Positions 36,702 through 44,816 of a stretch of 64,000 nucleotides of DNA are shown here, piece after piece (position 1 is the first letter of the stretch; every line of letters starts with the position of its first letter). A program made the translations under genes and the position numbers. The notes beneath the pieces were generated by a model, which was not told where the DNA came from, searched no databases, and was given only the letters and a program-made list of their open reading frames with translations. Origin of the DNA: an uncultured Flavobacteriales bacterium (GTDB taxonomy: Bacteria > Bacteroidota > Bacteroidia > Flavobacteriales > BACL11); contig CALSQD010000001.1 in assembly GCA_943788405.1 (NCBI GenBank), forward strand, positions 372,001 through 436,000, written 5' to 3'.

Positions 36702-36709
36702 TACTTTTG
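36702..36709 (+). promoter_or_regulatory. -7 box (TACTTTTG) with -33 TTG for tRNA-Arg
   Basis: Exact TAnnTTTG match ending 7 nt before the tRNA 5' end. A TTG at 36680-36682 lies 19 nt upstream, a good -33 spacing; this is the most complete promoter in the window. Confidence 0.75.
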
Positions 36710-36716
36710 CGGTATA

Positions 36717-36790
36717 GGCCTAGTAGTTCAACTGGATAGAATATCAGATTTCGGCTCTGACGGTTGGGGGTTCGAATCCCTCCTAGGTCA
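36717..36790 (+). tRNA. tRNA-Arg (anticodon TCG)
   Basis: A 74-nt cloverleaf folded by hand. The acceptor stem GGCCTAG pairs with CTAGGTC (one G-U) and the discriminator is A. The D stem is GTTC/GAAT with loop AACTGGATA. The anticodon stem TCAGA/TCTGA encloses loop TTTCGGC, so the anticodon is TCG and decodes CGA and related arginine codons. The variable loop has 5 nt, and the T stem GGGGG/CCCTC has loop TTCGAAT. CCA is not encoded. The gene stands alone on the plus strand between minus-strand genes; the stop codon of the fibronectin-III gene lies 3 bp beyond its 3' end. Confidence 0.96.
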
Positions 36791-36793
36791 CTA

Positions 36794-38089
36794 TTATTTT
36801 GTGGTAATCACTTTTCTAGCTTCCCCGTTTGAATATTTGTAAATGAGTAATGTATTTTCCTTCCAATTAGTTTTTCTTCCTAATATATCATAAATCTCAA
36901 AGTCTAAATTGCTTTCTGTTAATGAATTTTCTGAAACAGAAGTAGCGCATAAAATCATAATGGTTGTCGTATCATTAAACTGATCGCTTAGTTCTGATTG
37001 TATATCAGTATAGAAGTTCAGAGGACCATCTATATTTGGGTTGACAAATAGATTATTAAAGTGGACTTCACTCGTAAAACCACTTGTGTAATTATTTCCA
37101 TCATTAGGTGAAGTTGAGCTAACTTTTATACCTCCATTTACATTTTCTATTGCAAAAAAACCAATTAAACTTCCAGTACTATCATATGAGTTGATAATTG
37201 CGTAATTCTGGCCAGCAATGATTCCCGCCCTTAATGTTGTTTCGATTGTTTGGGTGCTTGTATTCATTATTGCATAGCCAACAGAATCTCCCATGGATAG
37301 AGATTGAATATTAAAATAACCTCCATCTGAGGTTATTGTTGAAGTTCCAATATCTGGCTCATTTTGACCTTGACTTACAAATAAAGATAGGTTTGTTGCG
37401 GTATTACAAATTGTATTATCAATACTATTTGTGATTATTGGATTAAATGGTGAAGCAACAAATGTTGTTGTTGTAAAAGTGTCAGAAACTGACCATAGGG
37501 AACCTAATAAGCTAGTGCTGTCCTTATAGGTTAAAACTTGCCATTCATAACTTGTGTTTTGCTGAAGTAATGGAATCAATATACTGTTAGAAGGGTTGTA
37601 GATTGGGCCAAGATTTAACCAGTTTGTAGTTCCTAAAATTCTGTAATGAATTTTATATCTATTTGCATTACTAACAGTGTCCCAGTTAGCGGTTGCATTA
37701 TTGTAATTTATATTTGTTGTATATAAGGTATTTGTATTCGGACATAAGTTTGTATTTGTTGTGAATGTATCTGTAATTGACCAATTGGATACGCTCATGT
37801 TTATTGTATCACAATATGCTTTAATTTGCCATATGTAATTACTTAAAGGCGTTAGGTTGGTTATAAGCTTTGAGGTTAAAGCTGAGTCAAGATTATTTTG
37901 AAAGGACCAACTTGTTCCGCCAATTATTTTATACCTAATCCTATAGTGATGTGCTGATGTGCTGTTCCAATTTAATTCGGCATTATAGTAGTTGATGTTT
38001 GAACTGTAAAGATTAATTGGTTCAATGCATTGTGTTTTGCTTGTGTTGTAAAAAGTAATAAAAAGTAATGTAAGAAGTAATTGTTTCAT
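36794..38089 (-). CDS. Exported protein with two fibronectin type III domains and a short T9SS-type tail
   Basis: Protein of 431 residues; the signal peptide covers residues 1-19 (TLLFITFYNTSKTQ). Two fibronectin type III repeats are clear, at about 20-110 and 118-205; each has the core A-x-L/A-N-W then Y-x-I-x-Y-x-I-x-G-T-x-x-W and S-x-W-S-x-x-D-T-F-T-T. Residues about 215-385 form a beta-rich region I do not recognise. The last 35 or so residues (FEIYDILGRKTN then LLIYKYSNGEARKVI) resemble a short type-A T9SS tail. Surface exposure or adhesion is inferred. It is a single gene with its own promoter, ending 3 bp from a tRNA gene on the other strand. Confidence 0.8.
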   Translation of the reverse strand: MKQLLLTLLFITFYNTSKTQCIEPINLYSSNINYYNAELNWNSTSAHHYRIRYKIIGGTSWSFQNNLDSALTSKLITNLTPLSNYIWQIKAYCDTINMSVSNWSITDTFTTNTNLCPNTNTLYTTNINYNNATANWDTVSNANRYKIHYRILGTTNWLNLGPIYNPSNSILIPLLQQNTSYEWQVLTYKDSTSLLGSLWSVSDTFTTTTFVASPFNPIITNSIDNTICNTATNLSLFVSQGQNEPDIGTSTITSDGGYFNIQSLSMGDSVGYAIMNTSTQTIETTLRAGIIAGQNYAIINSYDSTGSLIGFFAIENVNGGIKVSSTSPNDGNNYTSGFTSEVHFNNLFVNPNIDGPLNFYTDIQSELSDQFNDTTTIMILCATSVSENSLTESNLDFEIYDILGRKTNWKENTLLIYKYSNGEARKVITTK

Positions 38090-38105
38090 TTCAATTTTGT
38101 TTCCA

Positions 38106-38113
38106 CAAAGATA
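38106..38113 (-). promoter_or_regulatory. -7 box (TATCTTTG) for the fibronectin-III gene
   Basis: Plus-strand CAAAGATA, exact TAnnTTTG on the minus strand, 16 nt before the ATG at 38089. Confidence 0.6.
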
Positions 38114-38234
38114 ATATTTTACTTAGAATAATGAAAATATAATTTAAAATTTTGAAAATCAATTAATTAGTATATTTATTTTGAATTAACGAAATTTGAT
38201 TTTTAAGCAAATACCCTTAAGAAAATTTTAGAAT

Positions 38235-38252
38235 GCTTTAAAACGCTTTAAA
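38235..38252. repeat. Direct repeat GCTTTAAA x2 after the methyltransferase gene
   Basis: Two copies of GCTTTAAA at 38235-38242 and 38245-38252, 10 bp apart, in a very AT-rich 167-bp gap. The gap otherwise shows only the promoter at 38106. No function is evident; a protein-binding site or chance are both possible. Confidence 0.35.
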
Positions 38253-38256
38253 TTGC

Positions 38257-39144
38257 CTAGTTTTTCTTTTCAAACACATATATTGTGCTTGAACAACCTC
38301 TTTTAGTGACTAATCCTATAATATTTGATATAAGTCCAATTACAAATCCTTTAATAAATTTTTTCTTTCCTGTCTTAAATTCTTCACTTAATAACGCTAC
38401 ATAGAAAGAGTCAAATAACATAGGTTTAGTTTTTGTTAATTTAAAATTATGGTTTTCAAATAATTTTTCAATAGTTTCTTTTGAGAAATGCCATAAATGA
38501 ATTGGCGTATCCCATGCTGCCCAGAATTCTTTATAGTGATTTGCATCCCAGCTTTTATGGTTTGGAACGGCAATAATTACCTTTCCATTTTGATCTAATA
38601 TTCTGGCAAACTCTCCTATTGTTTCGTTTAGGTTTGTCACATGTTCTAATACATGCCACATGCTAATGGAATTAAATTGCTCCTTTTGAAATTGATTGAG
38701 ATTTGTATTTTCGCTTACGGATAGATTAAAGTTTTCTATTGCTTGTTCTCTTGCTAATTCAGAAGGTTCTATTCCTTTTGTGTTGTATCCTGCATTTTTG
38801 CAAGCATTTAAAAATTCCCCTGTTCCGCATCCAATATCAAGATGATTTCCTTTTTCTGATATTTTTCTGAGTAGATTTACTTTGCTTCCAATTGCATATT
38901 TTCTGACTGTTTGATATAGCCAGTTAAACAATCCTTTAGTATTGTTAGTGTGTGAAATGTACATGTCAGACTTGTAGTACTCTCCTAAGTTTTCATCTTT
39001 GGGTCTAGGATTTGTGAAAGTAAAGCCACATGTTTCACATGAAACAATTGTAAAATTTTCTTTGGTTGTTGAGTGGTCAATGCAGTCAAGTTTTTTGACT
39101 AATCCACCTTCTGAACATACTGGACATTTTTCTAGTAATATCAT
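38257..39144 (-). CDS. Class I SAM-dependent methyltransferase with N-terminal zinc ribbon
   Basis: Protein of 295 residues. The N-terminus has two C-x2-C pairs (Cys7/Cys10 and Cys36/Cys39), a zinc-ribbon-like motif often found before sugar- or lipid-modifying methyltransferases. The SAM-binding Rossmann core follows, with motif I HLDIGCGTGEFLNACKNAG near residues 97-115, an acidic GIEPSELA at strand 2, and ISMWHVLEHVTNLNETI at motif IV/post-II. A hydrophobic segment near the C-terminus (FVIGLISNIIGLV) may contact membrane. The substrate is unknown. The gene overlaps mnmG by 4 nt and is the last of the DUF4175-ybeY-mnmG operon. Confidence 0.85.
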   Translation of the reverse strand: MILLEKCPVCSEGGLVKKLDCIDHSTTKENFTIVSCETCGFTFTNPRPKDENLGEYYKSDMYISHTNNTKGLFNWLYQTVRKYAIGSKVNLLRKISEKGNHLDIGCGTGEFLNACKNAGYNTKGIEPSELAREQAIENFNLSVSENTNLNQFQKEQFNSISMWHVLEHVTNLNETIGEFARILDQNGKVIIAVPNHKSWDANHYKEFWAAWDTPIHLWHFSKETIEKLFENHNFKLTKTKPMLFDSFYVALLSEEFKTGKKKFIKGFVIGLISNIIGLVTKRGCSSTIYVFEKKN

Positions 39145-41012
39145 CTTCCTAGGTAAATTAATAACACATTAATATCGGAAGGTGAAACCCCACTTATTCT
39201 TGATGCATGCCCAATTGTTTTTGGTTGTATTGCTTTTAATTTCTCTCTTCCCTCAGTTGAAATTGAGTGGAGTTTGTCAAATTCGAAATCTTCTGCAATT
39301 TTTATATTTTCAAGCCTAGTTAATTTTGCGACAGATTCTTTTTCTTTGTTTAGATAGCCTCCATATTTTATTTCTATCTCAGCTTGTTCAATTGCTGCTG
39401 GAATAGTTTTTTCTTGATTTAAAAAATTGACTAACTCTTTACAAACATACAGGTCAGTTATTGTAATGTGTGGTCTTGATAATACAGATTTTATCTTTAC
39501 TTTTTGCTTGAGTAAAGAGCTCCCTTTCTTTTCTAGTGTTGGATTTACATCTTCTGGGTCAATACTTTGTTTCTCTAAAAATTTAATCAAACTTGCAGTA
39601 TCATTTTCTTTTTCTTCAAGGGTAAGCATTCTTTCTTTTTTTGCAAGTCCTAATTCATAACCTCTTTTAGTAAGTCTAATATCAGCATTGTCCTGTCTTA
39701 AAAGTAAACGGTATTCAGCTCTAGAAGTAAACATTCGGTAAGGCTCTTCAGTCCCCTTTGTAATTAGATCGTCAATTAATACGCCAATATATGCATCTGA
39801 TCTGCTAAGGATAAATTCATCTTTTTCATAGGCATTCTGGTGTGCATTTATTCCTGCCATTAAGCCTTGTGCAGCAGCTTCTTCATATCCGGTTGTACCG
39901 TTTATTTGCCCGCAAAAGAATAGGTTGTTTACCAGTTTTGTTTCTAGCGTATGTTTTAATTGTGTAGGAGGAAAATAATCATACTCAATTGCATAACCAG
40001 CTCTAAACATTTTTACTTTTTCTAAGCCTTTTATTTTTCGGAGTGCCTTCAGTTGCACATCTTCAGGAAGTGATGTTGAGAATCCATTTAAATATATTTC
40101 AATTGTATCTCTTCCTTCTGGCTCAATAAATAATTGATGCCTCTCTTTTGTTGCAAATCTTTCTATTTTATCTTCAATTGATGGGCAATATCTTGGTCCT
40201 AAGCCTTTTATCCTTCCTGAAAACATTGGAGAGTCTTCAAATCCCTCTTTTAAAATAGCATGTACTTCAGGTGATGTGTAGGTGATAAAACAAGAGTGTT
40301 GATCTTTTATTTTTTCTTTAGTCATGTAGGAAAAACTTACTGTCTCCTCATCTCCTGCTTGCTCTTCAGTAACAGAATAATCTATTGTTCTCCCGTCTAA
40401 CCTTGGTGGAGTTCCTGTTTTCATTCGCCCATGCGTAAAGCCAAGTTCAATTAATTGTTTTGTGATCCCCTCAGCTGAGGGCTCTCCTGACCTTCCTCCT
40501 TTGTAATTTTTCTTTCCTAAATGAATAAGTCCGTTTAGGAAGGTTCCATTACAAAGCACAATACTCTTCCCTAAAATCTCCACTCCCATTTTGGTGATGA
40601 TTCCTGTTACTATTCCATTTTCGGTAGTGATATTATCAACTGTATCTTGCCAAAAGTCAATATTTCTGTTCTCTTCAAGGGTTTTACGCCATTCTCTTTC
40701 AAATACTTTCCTGTCGCATTGAGCTCTAGGGCTCCACATTGCTGGTCCCTTGCTTTTATTTAGCATTCTGAACTGAATAGAAGAAGCGTCAGTAACAATT
40801 CCTGACATGCCTCCTAATGCATCAATTTCTCGAATTATTTGTCCTTTTGCTACACCTCCCATTGCTGGGTTGCAGGACATACGAGCAAGGGTTTCCAAAT
40901 TTTGTGTAACCAATAGTACTTTTGATCCAAGTGTAGCGGCAGAATGTGCAGCTTCACAGCCAGCATGCCCCCCTCCTACTACAATTACATCATATGTTTC
41001 TTCTAATGTCAT
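39141..41012 (-). CDS. mnmG: tRNA uridine-5-carboxymethylaminomethyl modification enzyme MnmG (GidA)
   Basis: FAD-dependent enzyme of 623 residues that, with the GTPase MnmE, adds the cmnm group at C5 of the wobble uridine of certain tRNAs. The FAD-binding motif VVGGGHAGCEAAHSAATLG lies near residues 11-29; the conserved MSCNPAMGGVAKGQIIREID and the cysteine-containing MFSGRIKGLGPRYCPSIEDK follow. The C-terminal helical domain ends with GHASRISGVSPSDINVLLIYL, the MnmE-binding region. Length is normal. It begins 17 nt after ybeY and overlaps the methyltransferase gene, giving an RNA-maturation-rich operon. Confidence 0.97.
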   Translation of the reverse strand: MTLEETYDVIVVGGGHAGCEAAHSAATLGSKVLLVTQNLETLARMSCNPAMGGVAKGQIIREIDALGGMSGIVTDASSIQFRMLNKSKGPAMWSPRAQCDRKVFEREWRKTLEENRNIDFWQDTVDNITTENGIVTGIITKMGVEILGKSIVLCNGTFLNGLIHLGKKNYKGGRSGEPSAEGITKQLIELGFTHGRMKTGTPPRLDGRTIDYSVTEEQAGDEETVSFSYMTKEKIKDQHSCFITYTSPEVHAILKEGFEDSPMFSGRIKGLGPRYCPSIEDKIERFATKERHQLFIEPEGRDTIEIYLNGFSTSLPEDVQLKALRKIKGLEKVKMFRAGYAIEYDYFPPTQLKHTLETKLVNNLFFCGQINGTTGYEEAAAQGLMAGINAHQNAYEKDEFILSRSDAYIGVLIDDLITKGTEEPYRMFTSRAEYRLLLRQDNADIRLTKRGYELGLAKKERMLTLEEKENDTASLIKFLEKQSIDPEDVNPTLEKKGSSLLKQKVKIKSVLSRPHITITDLYVCKELVNFLNQEKTIPAAIEQAEIEIKYGGYLNKEKESVAKLTRLENIKIAEDFEFDKLHSISTEGREKLKAIQPKTIGHASRISGVSPSDINVLLIYLGR

Positions 41013-41029
41013 AAATAACTAAAAATAAA

Positions 41030-41443
41030 CTAGTTAGTAAACTGTTCTAAATAATAATTTTCTTTCTCACGCATAATTTTTGCGTCCTTTTCGCTTTTGT
41101 CTTTATAGCCGAGCAAATGTAGTAAACCATGCACCATAACTCTATGTAATTCAGTTAAATAATTAACCTTGTAAGTTTCAGAATTTTCGGCTACCCTTTC
41201 AGTGCTGATAAGGATATCCCCATTAATTAAATTTTCCTCACAATAATCAAATGTTATTATATCTGTTAATGTATCATGATTTAAAAATTGAATATTTTTT
41301 TCTAGTAAATATTCATCTTTGCAGAGTACATAAACCAATTCTCCCGCTTGTTTTTCTTCTTCTTCTATTACGGAATTAAGCCAAAAGCTTATTGCTTCAG
41401 AATTTTCTAATTCAGGACAATCTATATATTGATAATCTATCAT
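41030..41443 (-). CDS. ybeY: Endoribonuclease YbeY (rRNA maturation factor)
   Basis: Metal-dependent RNase of 137 residues involved in 16S rRNA 3' end maturation and ribosome quality control. The UPF0054 features are present: NHDTLTDIITFDY in the middle and the metal motif HGLLHLLGYKD near residues 110-120. The canonical motif is H-x3-H-x5-H; here the third ligand is Asp instead of His, a change that I believe is common in Bacteroidota and compatible with zinc binding. The start overlaps the DUF4175 stop by 4 nt, and mnmG follows by 17 nt. Confidence 0.93.
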   Translation of the reverse strand: MIDYQYIDCPELENSEAISFWLNSVIEEEEKQAGELVYVLCKDEYLLEKNIQFLNHDTLTDIITFDYCEENLINGDILISTERVAENSETYKVNYLTELHRVMVHGLLHLLGYKDKSEKDAKIMREKENYYLEQFTN

Positions 41444-44400
41444 TGTTCTTCTTTTATTAAGGTATTGAAATAGGTATTTACCTTTTTTTTATAGTATGGT
41501 TTTAGTTTAACTGGTGTAGTTTTTAAAAGCTCTTCTTGCTGTTGCTTTTGTTTTTTGTATTCCAGATATTGTTCAGTTGTATTGTCGGGTGCAAAATTCC
41601 ATTCAGTTGATTTTCTTTTATCATCTTCATCCTGTTCTCTCTCAGCTTCCTCTGCTTCTAATAATCTAGTAAGAATTTCTTGTTGTCTTGCTATTGTTTC
41701 TTGAGTAATGCGGTTGTTTATTATGTCGGTTTCATTTTCCTCCATATCCTCTAATATCTTGTCTAATTTCCCTTTTTCTCCATTTTTTCCTTCCTCATCT
41801 CTCAACTCCATTAGCTGTCTTCTAATTTCTTCTTGTTTTTTTGCTAATTGCATTAGTTTTTTTGACTGCTTCTTTCCTTTCTTCTTTCCTTCCTTGCCAT
41901 TTTTCCCTTTTTTCATCTCTTTATTGAGCTTTTTCTGAGCTTCTTTTAATTGTGACATTGAAGGCTTTTTGCAATTAGGATTTGGTTTATTACATTGTTT
42001 TTTTCCAGGTGTTTTATCTGCTAAATCCTTTTGCATTTGCTCTAATATTTCTGATAAAAGTAAGGCTAAGTTATTGGTAGAAGTCATTACAAATTGTTGG
42101 CGTTCTACAACTTTTTCAATTTTTCTTTCTTCTAACTCTTTAGTTGCCTTTGTCATATTGTTATTGATAGCGGCTATCTCCTTGTTGATAGTTGCTTGTA
42201 TCTGAACAACTCTCTTGCTAAGAGCAAGCAGGGAGTCTTCTATGATTTGACTGTCATCAGCTAGTTTATTTTGCTCTTGAACAATCTTGACAAATTCTGA
42301 ACTATTTCTAGGGGTGTTTGAAGCATGTTGCATTAATTTTTCTTGATCAAAAGATAAGGTAACTAAATTTTCAAGGATTTTTCTAAGAGTTTCCATATCC
42401 TCCTTTGGTTTTTCTTCCCCACTACTTTTTTGCATGCTCTGTAACTGTTGTTCAAGTTCCTCAAGTACTTCTAAAGCTTCTTCTTGTGCTTTTTGTGCTT
42501 TTTTCTTTTTCCCTTTTTGAAGAGCATCTTTACTTTCCTGCATTTTCTCTTTTATCTCCTCTTCATTCGCTTTGGTATCAGGCATTTTATTTTTATCCTC
42601 CAAAGCCATATTTTTCTTTCTTAAGTCTTGAAAATCTTTTTGCAATTCTTCCATTTTCTTACTTAGTTCCTCTTGTTTTTTTGCAAGCTTTTCTTTGTCT
42701 GATTCCTTTTCTGCTGTTTCCTTATTTAATTCTTCCTGTTCTTTTTTTAATTCTTCTATTTTCTCTAGGGTTTCTTCTACTTTTTGTTCAAATTCCAGTT
42801 GCTTAAAAAGTTCTAACTCCCTATCTAATTCTTTTTCTAAATCAGTATTTTCTTCATCTAATTTCTCTAATAAGTCTTTTAATTTTTCCTTGTCAGCTTT
42901 CTCCATCATTTCCTCCATTTCTTGCAAGATTTTTTTGGTTTCTTCATCAAAAACTTTATTCATTAATTCCTCTAACTGCTTTTGTTTTTCCAGTATTGAA
43001 GAGTTTAATTTTTCCTTATTTTTTAGGTTCTCACTATTTTTTTGTTGGGTTTGTTTTATTTGTTGTTCTAATTGCTTTTGTTTTTTTAAAATTTCTTTTG
43101 CTTTTTGTTTTTCTTCCCAGCTAATTTTTTTCTTTTCTAAGATGGATTTATTGAGTTCATTAATATCCTTTTTTATCTCTTTGGCAAGTGTTATTGACTT
43201 ATTGAGTCCAATTTTTGTTTTTTCATTTTCAGCATCTTTTTTTGCAGTTAATTCCTCTTTTGTTGCTTCTTTGTGTGAAAAACGAGTGCTTTTTGTATTT
43301 TTTGATCCATTTACCCCATCATTATCCCAAACTTCAAAATAGTATTCAATCTCCTCTCCTGCTGCTAGGTTTAATTCCTCAAATTTAAAGGTAAAAAAGA
43401 AAAGTTCTTTAGAGAGCTGCTTAATTATTAGTTGCTGACTGACTAAGGGGTTGGTGTCATTACTAGTAACTCTGTAATTAAAAGTTAATTTTTCTAAGAG
43501 ATAGTCGTCTTCAATTTCTCCATTGAATAAAAACTGAGCATTCGTACTATCAAAATCCTGACTTACTTTAATTTTAGGATAGGCATCAGGAATAACCTTT
43601 ATGTAATAGGAAAGACTATCGCTTAATTGATGTTCGTTACTAGTTATAATTTGGTAAGGAGTACTGTTAAAAAATTGTTTCTTGTATTTAAAATTATTGT
43701 CGGCACCTTTTTTTAATTCATTTTCAGAAAAAACAATCGTTATATCTTTTGTGTTTTGTAGTCTGATATTCCAATTTACTATTGTCCCTTCAGGAATAAT
43801 TATATCTCCATTATTTTTAATATGTTCGTCTTTTATGCTTGTGTAATTAGGGTAGTTTAGATAGGCGATAAGTTCAACTACTTTGGGTTGAGGAAGTGCT
43901 TTTAAAATATATATTTCACTTGTATATCCTCCTGCTAAAAATTGAAATGAAATATCTTCATTAACTCCTTTAAAAAGGTGTTCAAATGAAGCAGGTCCAG
44001 TGCTTTTTATTTTAAAGTGATTGCCATTAATTTTAATAAAAACTTCACCAGGAATTTCATTTCCTGTAATCTCAATTTCTAATGTATAATCTTCATATTG
44101 TACTACCTCTAAATTAGGATTTAAAACAAGATAATGAAAAGGTGCTTTAGGTTCAAAAAAAGTATTGTGTTTTAGTATTCTTGCAGAGCTTTCGGTAAGT
44201 ATATATTGTTTTCCTGAAATGATAAAAAGGAAGATAATAACAAGTGGAATAAGGATCCATTTTGCGTGTTTTTTATTGTCAGCATAATTAATTGCACTCC
44301 CAAATGAAATAGGTTTTATATCCTTTATTTTCTGATTAATACTTGCATTTATTAATGCATTATCAGCCTCACTCATTTCCTGTAGCTCCAAGATATTTAG

Positions 44401-44730
44401 GAGTTTATCATCTATCTGACTAAAATGCGTTCCTATAATTTTTGCAGCTTGTTTATGATTTAGTGTTTTCCCAAAACTCAATAAGTTAAGTAAGGGAATA
44501 GCAATATATTTTATAGCAATTATTGCATTAATAACAAGGTAGCTCCAGAATAAAAAAGTACGACTACCTACACCAAATTTTGTAAAATGTTCAGCAGTTG
44601 AAAATACTATAAAGAAGATACTTAGAACTGCTAAAGAATAGATTCCTCCTTTAATTAGCTGATTGGTATAAAATCGTTTAACGAATTTATTAAGCTTTTC
44701 AAACAATTCTATTTTGGGCTGAGTATTCAT
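41440..44730 (-). CDS. DUF4175 family large membrane-anchored coiled-coil protein
   Basis: Protein of 1096 residues. The ATG at 44730 is used; a TTG directly before it is an alternative. The N-terminus has two hydrophobic segments (about 21-42 and 53-80) and a third near 155-170, then a beta-rich region (about 190-480). Residues about 500-1050 are extremely Lys/Glu/Gln-rich coiled coil, broken by C-N-K-P-N-P-N-C near 915. DUF4175 proteins are typical of Bacteroidota and have no assigned function. Large size, membrane anchoring and long helices suggest a structural envelope role. It heads the ybeY-mnmG-methyltransferase operon and has a -7 box only 5 nt upstream. Confidence 0.88.
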   Translation of the reverse strand: MNTQPKIELFEKLNKFVKRFYTNQLIKGGIYSLAVLSIFFIVFSTAEHFTKFGVGSRTFLFWSYLVINAIIAIKYIAIPLLNLLSFGKTLNHKQAAKIIGTHFSQIDDKLLNILELQEMSEADNALINASINQKIKDIKPISFGSAINYADNKKHAKWILIPLVIIFLFIISGKQYILTESSARILKHNTFFEPKAPFHYLVLNPNLEVVQYEDYTLEIEITGNEIPGEVFIKINGNHFKIKSTGPASFEHLFKGVNEDISFQFLAGGYTSEIYILKALPQPKVVELIAYLNYPNYTSIKDEHIKNNGDIIIPEGTIVNWNIRLQNTKDITIVFSENELKKGADNNFKYKKQFFNSTPYQIITSNEHQLSDSLSYYIKVIPDAYPKIKVSQDFDSTNAQFLFNGEIEDDYLLEKLTFNYRVTSNDTNPLVSQQLIIKQLSKELFFFTFKFEELNLAAGEEIEYYFEVWDNDGVNGSKNTKSTRFSHKEATKEELTAKKDAENEKTKIGLNKSITLAKEIKKDINELNKSILEKKKISWEEKQKAKEILKKQKQLEQQIKQTQQKNSENLKNKEKLNSSILEKQKQLEELMNKVFDEETKKILQEMEEMMEKADKEKLKDLLEKLDEENTDLEKELDRELELFKQLEFEQKVEETLEKIEELKKEQEELNKETAEKESDKEKLAKKQEELSKKMEELQKDFQDLRKKNMALEDKNKMPDTKANEEEIKEKMQESKDALQKGKKKKAQKAQEEALEVLEELEQQLQSMQKSSGEEKPKEDMETLRKILENLVTLSFDQEKLMQHASNTPRNSSEFVKIVQEQNKLADDSQIIEDSLLALSKRVVQIQATINKEIAAINNNMTKATKELEERKIEKVVERQQFVMTSTNNLALLLSEILEQMQKDLADKTPGKKQCNKPNPNCKKPSMSQLKEAQKKLNKEMKKGKNGKEGKKKGKKQSKKLMQLAKKQEEIRRQLMELRDEEGKNGEKGKLDKILEDMEENETDIINNRITQETIARQQEILTRLLEAEEAEREQDEDDKRKSTEWNFAPDNTTEQYLEYKKQKQQQEELLKTTPVKLKPYYKKKVNTYFNTLIKEEQ

Positions 44731-44735
44731 CAATG

Positions 44736-44743
44736 CAAAAGTA
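44736..44743 (-). promoter_or_regulatory. -7 box (TACTTTTG) 5 nt before the DUF4175 gene
   Basis: Plus-strand CAAAAGTA, exact TAnnTTTG on the minus strand, 5 nt before the ATG at 44730. Confidence 0.6.
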
Positions 44744-44788
44744 CAATTTTTAACGGCTTATCATAAAACTCTATTACTTGATAAACGT

Positions 44789-44796
44789 TATCTTTG
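44789..44796 (+). promoter_or_regulatory. -7 box (TATCTTTG) for gltX-folB
   Basis: Exact TAnnTTTG match, 20 nt before the ATG at 44817. It lies inside the longer reading frame from 44778 and so rules out that start. Confidence 0.65.
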
Positions 44797-44816
44797 CCGT
44801 CCAAAAAATAATCAAG

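Noticed and set aside
42405-43342. Long plus-strand reading frames (133 and 215 codons) opposite the DUF4175 gene
   Set aside because: They are rich in Ser, Phe, Leu and Cys, the mirror image of the Lys/Glu-rich coiled coil on the minus strand; no domain, no promoter, no sensible start.
44778-44816. N-terminal extension of gltX from a TTG
   Set aside because: Contains the -7 box and precedes the conserved MSEVRVRFAPSPTG start.
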